Assembly (NCBI GenBank): GCA_022605955.1
Contig: JAKCOZ010000001.1
Coordinates: forward strand, 76,558,520 to 76,622,519
Source: Rallus limicola
Taxonomy: Eukaryota; Chordata; Aves; Gruiformes; Rallidae
Direction of reading: 5' to 3'
DNA length: 64,000 bases
The notes below the pieces were generated by a model. That model was not told the DNA's origin. It saw only the letters and a program-made list of their open reading frames with translations, and did no database searches. Positions 39,301 through 54,300 of the stretch are shown in pieces; positions within the stretch are counted from its first letter, which is position 1; every line of letters starts with the position of its first letter. Both the position numbers and the translations under genes were made by a program.

Positions 39301-42300
39301 GCATTTGTCAAGACATCACTTTTTATATCTTTCTTACAGGAAAAACATAAATATCCATCTCAAGTTTGCAGCTTTGCACAGCACTTTCAGAGCCTCACTT
39401 TGCTATCAGTGACTTGTGTTATACCAAGTTGTCACTTGCCAAACTGCCACGGTAGCGACAGTGTCAGCGTCACACCAGGAAGCACAACCTCCTGGTCTAT
39501 ACCCTTCCTTCTGCAATCCTAGGCTTCGGATGTAGATAGCATAAAGTTACAGTACTTTGGAGCTCCATTTGAGCACCATCCTAAATGTGGTCTGGGTCAT
39601 ACAGAGCACAAGAGCATGCAAAGCTATCCAAGGCTGCACCCCAAAGATACAGATATTTGATGGTGACAGACGCGAACCCGATAAAAGTAAAGCCTCTTTA
39701 CCATGACTTCTAACAATACACAAATTGGTATTATTATTACCTGTAGTGACTCCAATTACTGTGTCAGGAGTGAGTTCATGAGACATACATAAACTGAAAG
39801 AAAACTATGAAAGTTTAAAAGTTCAAAAACTGTAACAGTTGTGGGGGTTTTGTTTTTAATAGCAGCCATTTTTAAATAAGTAAATCTTGATCATGCAATA
39901 AGACTAAAAAAATCAGGTTCTTTAAAAACCTGTCACTTGGCTCTTCTCCCCACCTACCAATAGAGATCAACTCATTTCAATAAAGCAGCTGTTTTTCACA
40001 GATACTGAATCACAGCTGAAGTCATGGGGAATTATGTGTTCAGCATTTCTCTACATCAAATTACATACATAGGTACCTAATAATTACTTACATGGGAAAA
40101 CACAGGTCTGAAGGTGAGCGTAGCAGTGCTGCACATCCCTTATCTATCAGTATTCCTTTTTCTAGCCATTTTCTGCAGAGTGCTTTAAGGCCCCCAGACA
40201 TTACTCCAATGCAAAACCTCATTGTCTCCATTTAATTCCCTATCTTTTCAAACTTACAGCGATCAAAATGAAGGAGTTAAACAAAATGGTTATGAGTAAC
40301 AGGAGATTGTTGTTAACCAGCAAGCTAAGGTGGGTGTATGTGCATGGAGCACAGAATAAAAAGATGATGCTGCATTCTGTTTGCTTCTCCAATGTGAATT
40401 TATTAAGGGGAGTGAAAGTGCAATATCAAGTGAATTAGGAAGAATTAAAAGGATTGAAAATCCAGGAAGCAATGAGGTCAAAGAGAAATGGAAAACAGAT
40501 TCAGCCCTAAAAAGATAAAATTATTTAACAACTTATTAAAACAGTTCATCATTGTAATTAAAATCCAAGTGCCTAGAAAAAAGTGGCACAAGAAAGGTAA
40601 TTATTTATGAAGAGACTTTAAAAAGCCATTTATTGTGAATTTGGGAGAGAATCAGCCTGCAAGAGTTGGTAGTAAAAAGAAATTGTTTGTTTATTCATAA
40701 AACTTATTTTGGTCTAGCATACCACTAAGAGTCCCCAACATCTGCTCAGGGCAGCTGTAAGTAACATTAGGAACACTCAGCCAATTTATATCTTTCCTTT
40801 TTATTAAAAAATAAACAGGTCTTTTTAAATTATTCACTAGTAAATTAACATAAAAATCAGTTCTGTAGCAGCTCACATTTTGTGGAAAGGCATCTGCAAG
40901 CTTTGTGTGATCACCATAACCTAAACCTTTCTACATTTCACTGATTACTTTACTCTTCATGTGATGTCCCACCTAATTTAGCAAATGAAAATGTAGAAAA
41001 CCTACAAGCCATATCAGAGTCATGGCCGTGAATAATACAGAATGCATCACTGATACCTCAAATGCCACATTAGTTGTCTCCTTACAGCTTGAACAGATTC
41101 TGTTCTTACCTTCCCTTTGCCTTCCACCATTTAAATATTCCACTCAAATAATTTCAGCTCCTCTCTTGCTTCTGCCTCTTGTTAACCAGATATTAGACAA
41201 CAACCTCAACTGGTATAACCCTTCTCTGAATAATTTCTGAGTAACAAAATGCTGTTCTCATCTGCAGCATCTTCATGTAAGTGCTCTAAACGTTCGTGTG
41301 TTTGACTCCAAAATTGGGTTCTCAAGGCAGTATAAAAGGCTCAGGAACCCTTCAAACCTAAAGGCTTCTCTTTGTCCCCCAGTTACACTTTTTTTTCATC
41401 AGAAAAAATATATTACTTTCCTAGGTTTCTCTCCTGCCTTCAGCTTTTACTTCCTAAAAGAAGCAAGTCCCTGCAATGAATCACTAAGAAGTTCAAAAAC
41501 ATGGATTAGCTGTGTTCATTTTACTAGGATTTTTTTGTTCTACTTCTAAAACCAAACCAGCACTTCTGCAGTGCACCCTGAAGACAGTTAAAGCTAAATC
41601 AGCTGCAATTCTAACCTAGGTGCTGGAAACGGCATCCCTACAATAGCACAGTGTCCATTCAGCTGAAGTTCCCGGAGGAGCCTGCTCTGAAGCTGCAGCA
41701 GTTCTGCAAATGGCAACCAAGCAAACTGCTGTGAGGCTACATTTGCTTACATCCAGAGAAGCTGCAAACACAGTACCTGATTACAACATTAAGTGTAACC
41801 AGTTAGCTATCAGCAGCATGTATATGCTGTCTTGCTATCAAGAGCACCACCTGAAACTGCGATCCTTCCTCTTACTGGCACCCCGTTCCATCACACCCTA
41901 CCAGGCTGCTTTCTCATCCTGGAGCTTGGGTTCATTTCAAAGCTCCAATTGTTTGTAAGGCTTTGTGTTTCCTCTGAGCTTTCTATGCATCAATTTTCCA
42001 GGACCAGTGGGAAGGAGGCCTTTGAAGATATATGACTCATAATTTTGCATTGCATAATTTAAGTTTAATGTGCTGTAAAAAATATGGAACATCATAATCT
42101 GTTTCCTTTTTGGTCCATTAGAGATGAATTAACAAATCTTCTTGATAAACTACAAGACTTCACCTCTGCAGTGTTTGGGATAGGCTGGTAAATTGGACGT
42201 TGGATCGGAGTGTAACTGCAAAGGCAATGGAAGGAAGACTTTTTGCTTAAGAAAAAGTCCTGCCATCATCAAGGAGGAAGTTTTTCTACATCTTAGGTTT

Positions 42301-45300
42301 AGGGAGAACTCAACTTGAGAAATCAGCTGCAGTTGTACACTGCAGGGAAATCACTTCATAGCACAAGTGCTAGAGGGGAAGAAACATCAAAGGTGCAGAT
42401 GACAATCAGATGTCAGATCCCTGTTGACTTGCCATGAAGGCTACGGACTTTGCTGTCATCTTTGTCTTTGTAAAAACCCTCTCAAAAGCAGGACTATTGC
42501 AGGCAGCTCTGGGAAAGCTATTGTCTCTGGTAACTATAATGTAAGCAGAGTCAGAAACTAGAAATTGCCTTATCTGAGAGAGGCTGAAATTAAAAACTAT
42601 CATTTCAGAAAAGAAATTTAATAAAATGTAAATCAGGAACACTTCCCAGGGGCTGAAATTCCAAAGTGTGGTATCAAAGAAGGAAGTATCTTCCGTTCTT
42701 TTCAACATCTTCCCAACATGGCCTGTGCTTTGACAACACAAATCAAAGGAGCACATAAAGCCTGGGAGACTGGTTCTAAGTAACCCAGGCACCTACCGTG
42801 GAAGTTTAAATCCCATTTGCAACTCACCAAAAATCCTGCAAGCAGCCACAGAGGCAAGCTGAAAAAAGCATGGAACTGTCCTTCCAAACACAGCTGAAAT
42901 TAGCACATTCCTGAAAAAAATTGCTATATCCTACGGTCATATTCTGGCAAGGAATATTTCCCTTTGAGAAAAGATTGATGAACTCTTTTAAGATGACCTT
43001 TTAAATTCTGGTTAAAAATTTACATTTATGAGGAAGGGCAAACGTTAAACATAAGATTAAATGTTTGAATTTGAATAGCCAGTCCTGCTTAGTTCACTGA
43101 GGAATGTGTGTGTAGCATCACGCTACCTGGCTATTAGCTTGGGTGTTCAGCCTGCTTCTCCACATTTAATGTAGTAACACTTTGAAATTCAGCATCAGCA
43201 CCATTAAGGTATGAGCTGTCAAAAGTTGGTGGATATCTTTATATTGATCTTGGTGTGTTTTAAGATCCAGTTTATTGTTAAGAAAGCTATTCAAAACCTC
43301 CTTATCACAGACTTCTACAAGACTAATTTTTGTCCCACTTTTATATCTCAGTATGGAATTGACTTATGTTTGTGCCCATCTCTCCTATGATTCCTTCTTT
43401 TCCACTGCATTCCAATTCCTTATCATTAACTGTGTTTATTCAAACGAGCATCCATAGTGTTTCAAAACTTCTTATTGGTGTTCCCAGTGTATTTTTCCAT
43501 TCAGTATCTTTCTCTTAGAAGTCTGATTTCATGTTTCTGCTGTCATGAGCATACATCTTCAAATCAGATAGACGCAATCACCAGGCTTTGCCACCTTAAA
43601 AAGCAACAAAAAATTCCCAGGACCTACAACCCTAAAACCACACTTAGTTTATTTCCACCTCTATATTAAGTTTCTGTTAAGGGATTGAAATTTCTACCTA
43701 GAGTTCCTACTTGCAATCTCTTAAAAGAAACTTTAATATTTCATAAGCCAATTTTGTATAATTGATAGATACAGTAAATTAAATATTTATTTATATTTTT
43801 CACTGGTTTAGTTGAATTTAACACCTGCTGCTAACACAATAAAAACCCAACCTAAAATATCAGAGAAATAAATAGCACCCTGTACAACTATTGATTTTAC
43901 ATAACATTTCCATGTTTTAAAATTGCCTTCTTTCAAACCATTACCTTCAATCCCAGAGCTTCACAGATGTAAAGTTTTTTTGCTATGAAGCCAGGTTATT
44001 TTGTTGGCGTGTTTGACTAGAACTATTCACTGTGCAACAATTCCTAAGTCTGAGGTGATACGAAACTTCAGAAGCTTCAACTCAAATTCTAACAAATTAT
44101 TTAACATAGAAACAAGGTTTCATTCATGGGGAAAATTAGCGTAACAGGGATGCATTCTCACCTCTCCGCATCAGTTGGTATAAATTGAAAGTATACCATT
44201 TAGATATTCCTTAATTAACATGTTTTGCAAAGATCTCAAATAGCAGCAGCAGAAAAAGATTTATTTTGGCATTTAGGATAGTTTGCTAATAGGAGGTTGA
44301 TCCCTTTCAACAGTATGTTACACTGTCAGTACTCTCTGTAACCTACTATTTTGCAATCAGTTTCAAAGGCTGGAACACAAAGAACGGTCGCTTTCCTACA
44401 TGTCTTAGAAGTAAAAGCTTGCAGATCAGGGTTCAAAGTCTTATTATACATGACAATGCAATGGAAGCCCATAGTACCTGTCCTTGCTTTGAAGACCAGT
44501 GTCAACATAAGCTTAACGTGCTCCATGATCCTTACGGATCCTGCTGTAGTTCTCTTCTCCGAGATCCAGTGACAGGTCCTGCCTGGGATTTCTGGGGAGT
44601 TATCCTGCTTGTAGGGCATACTGCTCATTCCACTTTGCTCAGTGCAGGGACAATATCAAAACAGGAGCAGTGGAAAATCTCTTTCATTTAAAATAACATT
44701 TTGGGTGGGGTGCTATGAAAGCAGGTGAAGGGATGTGACCTCCATGATGCCACGGACAGTGCCAATCAATTGCGCAGTGCAAGATACCATTACCCTTGGG
44801 TACCACAGCAAGCTGCGCCAGCTCCCACCTCCACTCTCACTCCTAGGGTTGGCTGGACTAGTGAATCAGAATCAGTACCTCCCACCAGAAACTTCCAGAC
44901 TTTTTTTTGCTCCATTTCCCAATTTCAGGCATGACTGAGGGTATTCCATCTTCATGCAGAGGCATACCAAATTTCTGCTTTCTAATGAAAGTAATGTATT
45001 TCTGCCTACATCTCAATTTACTAGGCCTCACAGAGGTCCTATAAAAGATGCAATGTTAATTTTGCAGATAGAAAAACAGAGAAACCAAGTTGTCTAAGGT
45101 GATGATAAATTAGGAGTCATTCTGCTACCTCAAACAACCCTACCTGTCTTCTGGCTTCCTGACCTAACTTGGTAGTCCTCCAGTGAGAGGTGCTCAGAAA
45201 CGGCACTGTTTCTATCTGTAAATGGGGCTTGCAGAGGGAGAAAGTCAAGCGCAGTTGTGGATCAAATAAACAGACACAGATCTGACAGATGTCCTCTGGT

Positions 45301-48300
45301 TTGTATTGGTATTTCTTCCTTGACTTGAATAGAGACTGCATATTGCTATTTTCTGACTACAGTAGAACACCATTAATAGGATAGATCTTTCACAAAATTA
45401 GCAACCTGAGCTGGCAGGCATCCTGGTATGACAAATATGAACGGCCCAGGTAACTATGTCCCCTCAGATATGGCTGTATCAGCTAGTGAACAGTTCAGTA
45501 AGCACATAAATAAATGCATAACAAAACGTGGCACTGCATGCACACCTTACTTTCTAGCTTAACAAGCTGCAAACAAATGAGGTTTTGCTGTATACAGTTT
45601 AAATCTGTTGTCCCTTCACAGACTCCCTTCTTTCTTCCCCCAAATCCCTGTTTCTTTCACATATTACTTTTGTCCTCTACTTACCCAAACAGGGTCCTGT
45701 CTTTTGACTCTACTGAAAAGACTTAATTAGAGCCTGCCCTAGAGTTTCTCTATCATGTTTCTGTTCCTTCACTTGTAATTCCCTATACACACATTATTGA
45801 GTTCCAGACAGATTTTTAAGTCTCAGTTTGCGTTCCTTCAAGGTCTGCTTTACTCAAGCCCAACAGGGTTTTTTTGGTGTCACTGCTCTTTCTATGGACT
45901 TTCCTCGGCAATTTGAACCTGAGGATATTGTGATTGCACTGTTAGAGCTGTTCAACTCCAAGCTTATCTACCACTCCTGTATTATTTCTAGTGATTAGCT
46001 GCAGTATCACTGCTAAGCTGGTAGGCAATTACATCGTTTAAAGGAGCAGCCTTGTACTGCTTTACTGAACATGCAGCTACCTGTGTTTTTATACCACTGG
46101 CTTTTTTGTTTCCCCCAACTCTGTACCAGAATAAATTAAGCCACTTGTTACTGTAATTACTGTACTACTCTTTTGGACCAATTGCATTTAAAGACCGTCT
46201 ATCTTCTGATCGAACTCCTAATGCAGAAACTTTTTTAGTCCATAATGTCATTCAAAATTTTGAGACAGACTGTGTCCCTCTGACCTGCTCTGCATCTTGA
46301 TGCTCCACAGCTCGTTCCTTGAACTAAACTCTCAGTAATCTTAACCAGAGCTCTGAACATGCAGAACAACCGCAGACTATGCAGAATGCAGGACATCTGC
46401 TGCAGCAGACAGGAAAGTTATCAACCCCTAATATAATTCCATAGCATTAATTACCGTCCTGATGAGCCTCTTACAGCAGCCAACTGCAATCACTTCTACG
46501 TATTCAAGACAGTAACCAAGGCTATGTTCCTAAAATGACATAAAACGCTGCATCTGCACGGTACAAAGTGCTGAAGTAGTACAAACTCTGCAAGTTCAAA
46601 TTTATCTAAAAATTCTGAAGCAATGGGCAAATCTTTGGACAAATGAGGTATTGTCTGCATGCATGCAGACAGAAGAGAGCTGACATAAACATCATTTTAT
46701 GTGCTCTCAGTAAGCTGACAGAAATTCAGAAATGTGCTCATGCCCATGCTAGATCTAATCTGTACCGCCAGAGTATCACAGCCAAAGAAAATTGGGATTA
46801 TTCTCTACCATTTGACAACACAGGTAGGAGAACTCTCTCTGCACAGTGCTTTGTTCTCTGAAGACAAGCAGTCAGACAGAAGATTATGCTGCATTTCAAC
46901 ATTCAACTTCCCCAGCCAGTGAGTGCTGCTCAGCCAAGCTGGAACAACAGCAACAAAGGATCCCCATCACGCCTTGGACTCACTTTGACTCCTGCTTGGT
47001 TGGAAGGAGAGAGGAAAAGGCCACCAGACTGTGGCCAACAAAGCTTTAGTCACTAGTCAGGTGGTAAGGCCTTTTCCCAAACGTTCAGAAGAATAAGAAC
47101 TTCCTAGCCTGTCCCCAGGCCTAAATCAGGCTTTCAGACCAGAACTTAACATCATCTGTCACCCTGGAAGGCACCTGGAGCCAGTCCATATCTGTAGAAA
47201 GGAGATACCAATTTTGACCTGGCTTGCTTTTAGAAGATGACATTTCTGATGGATCTTTTACAGGTTAAAGAACATCTTTTACAGATGAACTGCAAACTCA
47301 ATACACCTGGTTGGATTTCAGATACCAAAACAAAACATAAATTGGAATTTTCTTTTATACCTGTTACAAAGCCTTCTCCCTTGGTTCGCCTTTCATTGGG
47401 AAATGCTCTGGGCTCAAATAGCTGACTGCCTTACCATCAAATTACAGGTGAAGTTATAGGCATGGAATTAAGTCAAACCTTTATTTAAACATAATACAAC
47501 TCAAATGATATTGAGGGGACCCTCAACTTTCAGTTTGAGCTTGGGATTTAAAGCCAAGAACTCTCAACTGATCTCAGGTTGACTTTGAACTTGTCTGTTA
47601 TGATCCTTGTCTTGTACCTTGTAGGGTTACTGAGAGATTAATTCTGCTAATGTCTGTGTGTACTTTGAAGATATAAAGTGCTAAGTGCCAAGTATTATTA
47701 CTTATTTAGTAGTCTTGTTTCCTGTGTTAGCCACACTTGCACAAAGCAAGCCTAGCTTTTCAGTCAAATTTTGCTAGTTTGATTTCCTTTCTTCACTTTC
47801 ATTTTTCATGAAACATTTGCTTGGTAGAAGTTTTGGATCATGGTGGTCCACATCCAGCAGTAGGAAATTCATCCCTTGCACTTAGGCAGCTGACAGCATG
47901 TTTATGCCACACAAACAAATACAGCTCAAAACAAATCTGTGCGACACAGTGCTCAAAACAACAACAGTTATTGTTACCTCAGAATTTGCCTTCCTATTAT
48001 TCATACTAAAAAATGGATCTGCACCAATATTAACTACAGTATAAAAACCTTCTTTGAAGCTGAGGTAAAAGCTTTGTGTAGCCAGGCATTATTTTGTGGT
48101 GTTCCAAACCGCATTTCTTGGACGCTCTCCTCTTATAATCATTAAACTGTCACATCTTTTCTTAATTCAGGAGGAGGCTTTTGTGCAGTGGGATGTTCTC
48201 ATCGTACAGAAATCTCTTCAAGCAGTACTCCCATGTCCTGAGTTTTCTTTGTGGGAACCTTGCAGCAGTGCTTTCTGCTTTTAGAGACAAAGACTGAATA

Positions 48301-51300
48301 CTACAGCCCTCAGCAAGTGAAAACCACTAATTAGTTTTCTCTACTCATTGTCTGGAAGCTGTCTGGTAGAGTCAAAGATGCAGTCAGTTTCCCTTGAGAA
48401 GCGCAGGTACTCAAACCATCATCAAGCCTTCAAGAAGGTCAAGATGTGGCAGCGGGTGTTATGAACCAATGACCAAAAATTGCCTGATTTCATGCTGAGA
48501 TTGTGTCTCAGTCAGCTTTTAGAAAACAATGTGCTCCTTTGGCAGTGACACACAGCTACTGGTGTGCAAGCCTACCTGCCATTATGCCCTCCTTAGCACT
48601 GAAAGGATTATTCTTGTCAGGTGAGTCACTGTCCTTAGAGGGCTGTCAGTCATTCCTTCAAGAATAGACTTTTAAATATTCCAGAAGAATTTTTAGCACA
48701 TCAGTCAAGTCTGTAAAGGTGTGGTTAAAAAAATTTAAGCGAACTGGATGCCTGTTCTCTTTCTGATTTATGTACTGTGCTAGAGAAGAAAGAGAAAGTA
48801 GTCGTGGTACTCTCTAGATACTATTTCAGACACAGGAGGAGCTAAGAGCCACTGCTCCAAATAATGGCAAATTAATTATTATCACACCTCACTGTGAAGC
48901 AAATTTTTTTCCCAAATTCTTGCAGGTGAAAGCATTAACATCTTGTACATAGGTGTGTTGTAGAAAGTACCATTTCTACAGCTGGTCTCCACTGTCAGTG
49001 CACTGCTGGGATCTGCACATCTCACTGGTATGTAGTGAGTGGCTTCTGCTGAGTCCTGAGCAAAATCCTCCCGATGCAGAGTAAGTAGGCTACAGAAGCA
49101 GCCTGCACAATCTGCTTTCAATATAAAAATGCAGCACAACCCTTAGTGCTCTTTGGAAATCCTTGCCAATGCAGAGTTGCACATTTTTTGTCACCTTACT
49201 ATCCCTTTTCAAGGGTGAAGGTGGCTGAACCCACACCTGCCAGCTGAATCCAACTAAACGTAAGGTGCTGTGGTTCCCAACGCACACCAGTAATTCCTCA
49301 AGACAGCACAAGGAACTCTACACAGAAATGTGGGAAATCTATTTGAGAGAGACATCTAGGTCATATTCCCTGCACTGTCTGTGCAAAGCAGAGCAACTTT
49401 ATTGTGAGAAGCTGAGATCCAGAACAGCAAGTACACTATAAAATTGACCCCTGTGTGAGAGGAGAACTTCAGAGAGATCAAGTCGCAGGCATCCCAGGCA
49501 AGCTTTCTAACCACGAAGCTAGTGATAAATCAACATTGTGTTACTCTCTCAGCCTTCTGAGCCTCACAAATGAGACACATGGGAAATACACATATTTTAT
49601 TATGCAACAACACACCTACAAGCTCCGTGCTTCAGGACCTAGGTGAACTTGTACAGGCTCAGCAATAGCAAAGTAAACATCTGTAAGGACTAGGGTTTTG
49701 TGCTCCCTACAGCAGGCTTGCATCATCCACTGCGAAGTGAAAGCGGTTTAAGGACTGCAAGCCACGTCCTCAGCTGTATGTACAGCTGCATGCTAGGCAA
49801 GGCTGTAAACCAGATTGTTGAGGCAGTAACCATTTTAAATATCCCATGCTGACAACCAATCAAAAAACCACCAAAAAAAAAAAAAAAAAAGAACCCCACA
49901 ACAAACTACTTACCCCCTTTCTGGAGTAATTTTCAACCACATTGTTTCAAAAGCTGAGCTTACTATGCAGCACAATGAGCACTTTTAACAGCATGCCTGA
50001 AGGAGCAGCTAATTTCGGTGTCAAGGAGAGGAACAATTGGCCAGCAGCAGCAGAGGCTTCTAAAGCCAGTTCTGCAGTTGAGCCCACCATACTTTCTAAC
50101 TCCCCATATAAAACTGATCACTGGTGTCAAGTTTATCATAGCTGTTGCTTTTTTATCTTCAGATAAAAAGTTCCCAGGGCCTGTCAAACCCACAAGATCA
50201 CCTGGGTTTTCTTTATTTCTTTCTTTCTTTTAAATCATGTCACCAGTTGAAAAAAAAAAAAAATGGATACTAAAGCTAGAATTTAGACATATCATGCCAA
50301 ATTGCTTTCTCCCCAAAATGTTAAAAATATGCAGATGAAACAAAATTCTGAGGTTCTCAGCAGTTCTGAGAAATCAAGAGTCTGAAAAGCTGGCCCTCAA
50401 TACATGTATGTAGGGCACCAATAAATTCTTATTTTTACACTTATCCACAAAGAAAAAGCAAGACACTGAAATAAGGAAATTACTGCACATATTCAGATGG
50501 ATAAGTATCTTGTAAAATGAGTAACTATGCAAGGAAAATCATTAACAATAGAGCCATCTGCTGTATTTCAAAAAAACTACACCAGCAAAAAATCTGAAAA
50601 TGTTAAAAGGCCTTAGAACCTGAATTTTTCACTACTCCATGTTACAAAATGTGTTAATAATGATTAGTACATCAGTTTAAATGACAGTAAATGTGTATTT
50701 CTTACACCTCCTCTAATTAAAAGCAGAATTTACTGGCATAATACTGATCCTAATGATACTAATTGACATTGTAGCTGAGCATGTAAAAAGCCTGAAACGC
50801 TTCCCTTTCCATTTGAAGTAGATAAGCATAGTGTTGTATAAGGAGACAATGAGGTCAGCAGCAAGTTGAATATTTATTCAAATTCTGACAAGACACTTGG
50901 ATTATTTTTTTTTCTTGTTCTCAAATTAAAAAAATGTCTATGTCTGAAGGGCTTCCAGTGGGAAAAAAATCAACAAAAGAATGAGGGAAAGTTTAGAAGA
51001 CAGAAAAACCCAAGTGGTTCTGAGTATATCTTTCTACTTCTCTCTCTCAATATACTTGAGGAGCCCTCTGTCAAGCACAGTAGAAGGAGCAGGTGCCTTA
51101 GAACAGAGCCTTATTAGCCAGTTCCCAGTTTGGGATCTTAAAGATGGCTGTAAAACACAGCCCTAAAATCCTGATTAAACTAGGGAAAATTATACCAACA
51201 CAAGCCCAAAGCTGCAGAGAGAACATACTGCAGTAAATCTGGGCTCAAATGGGTGCTTTGCTACATTCAGTCTGCAATTGCTATAGCTATGCGAAAAAAT

Positions 51301-54300
51301 AATACCTACAAAACTACACGCAGCCCCTAAAAGCACTACCTTGCTCGTGGGAATGTGTTTCTTAGCTGAAAGGTTCAGAACAAAAGACAGGCAGACTCCT
51401 AAGCATCATGTCAGATGTAACCAAATTTTCAAAGACAGGGAAGACCAAACACATTTTGAAGTGCCAACTTGTTTCTGGTAGTGAATGCTACTGCTTTTGA
51501 CTGTGCCAATTAAAACCAGTTATAACTGAGGCTGTCCCAGAACCTGCCAGAATGCAGAGTCCCCCCCACAGACACCCGCCACTGCACCTCCAGTACAGCT
51601 GGTTTCCCAAATTCCACTCTCACAGAAGTGGTTAGAAGAAATGACTGCAAAGCAGAAACCAGAGCTGTCAGTGTGAATCTTCCCTGGAAAGTTCCCCCTG
51701 CATTTAAAATAAAACTTCCAAGCCGTGTACCTACACCACATCTGTAGCCCACCCCAACTGCCTGGATAATTCACGTATGTGCCCCAAACGCGTGTCTCCT
51801 TATTAAATATACCAGGGGTCAGATGTTTGACAACAAATATTTGTTCCTACAAGTTCTGTGATTTAGCAGTTTTCAGTGTTACTTAACATTTTGTGCCATT
51901 TTTGTAGGCTACACAAAACAAGCGACACTTCATTACCACACCTGCAACTTTGGGAATCGCTGCGTAATAGTTTTTGCCTTCTATCAGCAAAAAACAAACT
52001 TCTGTGACTTGAACTTTTTAAGCTTCACAAATAACCTCAGAATCACAAGGCTGGAAAAGACCTTTAAGTTCATCAAGTCCAACTGTTCCCATCCTATGCT
52101 CAACCATATCCCTAAGTGCCTCATCTACCCTTTTTTTAAACACATCCAGGGAAGGTGACTCAACCCCCTCCCTGGGCAGCCTGCTCCAGGCCCCGACAAC
52201 TCTTTCAGTGAAGAATCGTTTCCTAACATCTAATCTGAACCTGAAATAATATGGCAAAATCATTCTTAGCTTAAAAAGAAAACCACATACACACTTACCT
52301 GCCATCATAGCTATCATACTGGCTTTGTAGACATTAGCAAGGGACCCCAGTTCACCTGTTGCCAAGATTGTTTTCATATGAGCTTCCCCACAGGCCTCGC
52401 GGCACTGGCGGATCTCCTTGTAGAGACCTGGGGATAAAAGCATAATAAAAATGATCAAAGTTGCCTGAGAGACGTTTTCAAGTATGGCTGTAATTTCCAC
52501 TTCTGGATTAATTTCCAATCTTGTAATTAGTCATAGCACTAGAGAACTTAAGTTTTGGAAGTTCAATAAATTACATGACTGGAGGTAATTAACAATGCCA
52601 CACTGTTTCAGACTTAACTTAATGGCTATTAATGTCGGTTCTCTCAAAACTAAGAATGTGCACAGTATGCCAAGCACTCATGAATATATCACGAGGAAAA
52701 AATACTACGATAGTCAAGATTGATTTTAAAACAGCTTTTTCAGCAATACATATGGCAGCAGACTGACTCGGTACTCAGGGACAGTTATGTTTCCCTGTTC
52801 ACATCAGATCACCAATCTCTCTGTCCCATTCACCCCCATTTTCCAAAGGGCTCAGCCTACCCTCTGGGCTTCCAGCTCCACATATTCCTTTGGTCTCCTG
52901 CTGTACCCCCTAGTATGATGGGACTGTGTTTAGGCATCTGAATTCCACTTTAAGCTTCCTGAAAATAAAAAGTTCCTGAAAACCTGTGGCCAAATGATGC
53001 AGTCTGCTAAGACGCCTGGTGAGGAGAGACCAAGGGCTGGGACTGAACCTCAGAGATCAGAGAAACCACGTGGATCTGAATTTACAAACCAGATCAAGTG
53101 ATTGCATTGTTCACGAGTTTAGTGAAGACTTTGACCATTGCATGCTCTGACCTCAAAGGGCCCCAGGAAGGCTGGAGGAAGCACCACGGCAGGAGGGCCA
53201 GCAGGACAAAATCTGCCCAGCATCCTGTAGAGCTACTGTTCCACACTGAACTCAGGTCCCAGGTCTACCAGCCTTTCAAGATTGCTTTTCTTCCCCTGCT
53301 GCTTCATAACCTAGTGAGCATCCAAGGGCAGAGCTGGACCCCCCACTTCTGATTCTCACACTCACTAAGGGAGCCAGCTGGAGTTCAGGAGGGACCTTCA
53401 GCTCTCATTAGCTCTCATCTCCAAGCAGTCAGCAGGTCCCTGAGACACAGTAGCACACATCCCACCTGCCCACCACTTTTCAGTGCACTGCCATTCAACC
53501 TCTCAGCCACCATCTGCAGCCAGGAAGCCAAGACAGGGAGGACAGGCCAGTAGTGGGCTGCTCACTGAGGCTGCTCAAAGTAGACCACCCCATCATAAGC
53601 TCCTGCAGTGCTGTGGAGGAGCAGTAAGGAATGGAATAAATATGGACATATCTGACTGCATTTTTTTAGAAAGGTTAGAACTTCCAGACCTGGCCAGGTA
53701 ACACAACACAGAGACACACAGAAACCCACCCACCCTTTCTTTATACAATTCAGCAGAGCTCCAACAAAATTTTAACATGGGGAATTAGAAAGAGTCAGAA
53801 CTTATCAAAATGTAGCTGGTAGAAGCTGGCCAGTTGAGAGTACTTAAGACTCATGCTGTGTTAATGGTGGGGAGAAAAGCAGCTCTAACAGTGTACAGTT
53901 AGCATTTCTGGGATTTGAATTTAAAAAAAAGCAAAACAACACCCCCATTCCCCCACCCCTACAAAAAACCCTCAAAAAACCCAAACAACCTCAACAAAAG
54001 AACACCCCACAAAATACACAAACAGGATCCTTTGTAAGACAGTCCTTTTCATAAACTGTATTCAATCTTCAAGCATGTAATTGAAAAGTTTGTTTATGGA
54101 AAGCTAGAAGAGCTTTTAACAAACCTTTCTTGCTAAAAAATCCAGGATATGGCTAAGGAGGCTGAATCTTTTCAGCAGTACTAGCTTTCTTTTCCCCTCA
54201 GTCCTGAAGCAAGACCTGGAAACACACAGTAGGGTTTGCCAGTTGCTGTACATCTGGACCTTGGACCTCCCCTCCACCCGCAATGCTGCTGCATCCTATT

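Larger units (their letters stand above)
30181..52298 (-). other. DERA: DERA intron, 22,118 bp
   Basis: The largest intron, bounded by GTAAGT and CATACAG. It holds CR1 pieces at 33791 and 52037, MIR-like relics at 33900, 45015 and 47615, poly-A/T runs (39181-39195, 49875-49891), and AT-rich unique blocks at 31920-32660 and 40260-40900 that may be conserved elements. I find no second gene in it. Confidence 0.9.

Noticed and set aside
44326..44628. 100-codon minus-strand ORF inside the large DERA intron, with AG/GT-like sites that could define a small exon (around 44530-44580)
   Set aside because: No recognisable domain, a poor pyrimidine tract, and the seven DERA exons already account for the full protein without it.
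52018..52518. A 166-codon ORF as a separate gene
   Set aside because: It is intron sequence plus a DERA exon plus a CR1 fragment read through splice sites, not an independent gene.
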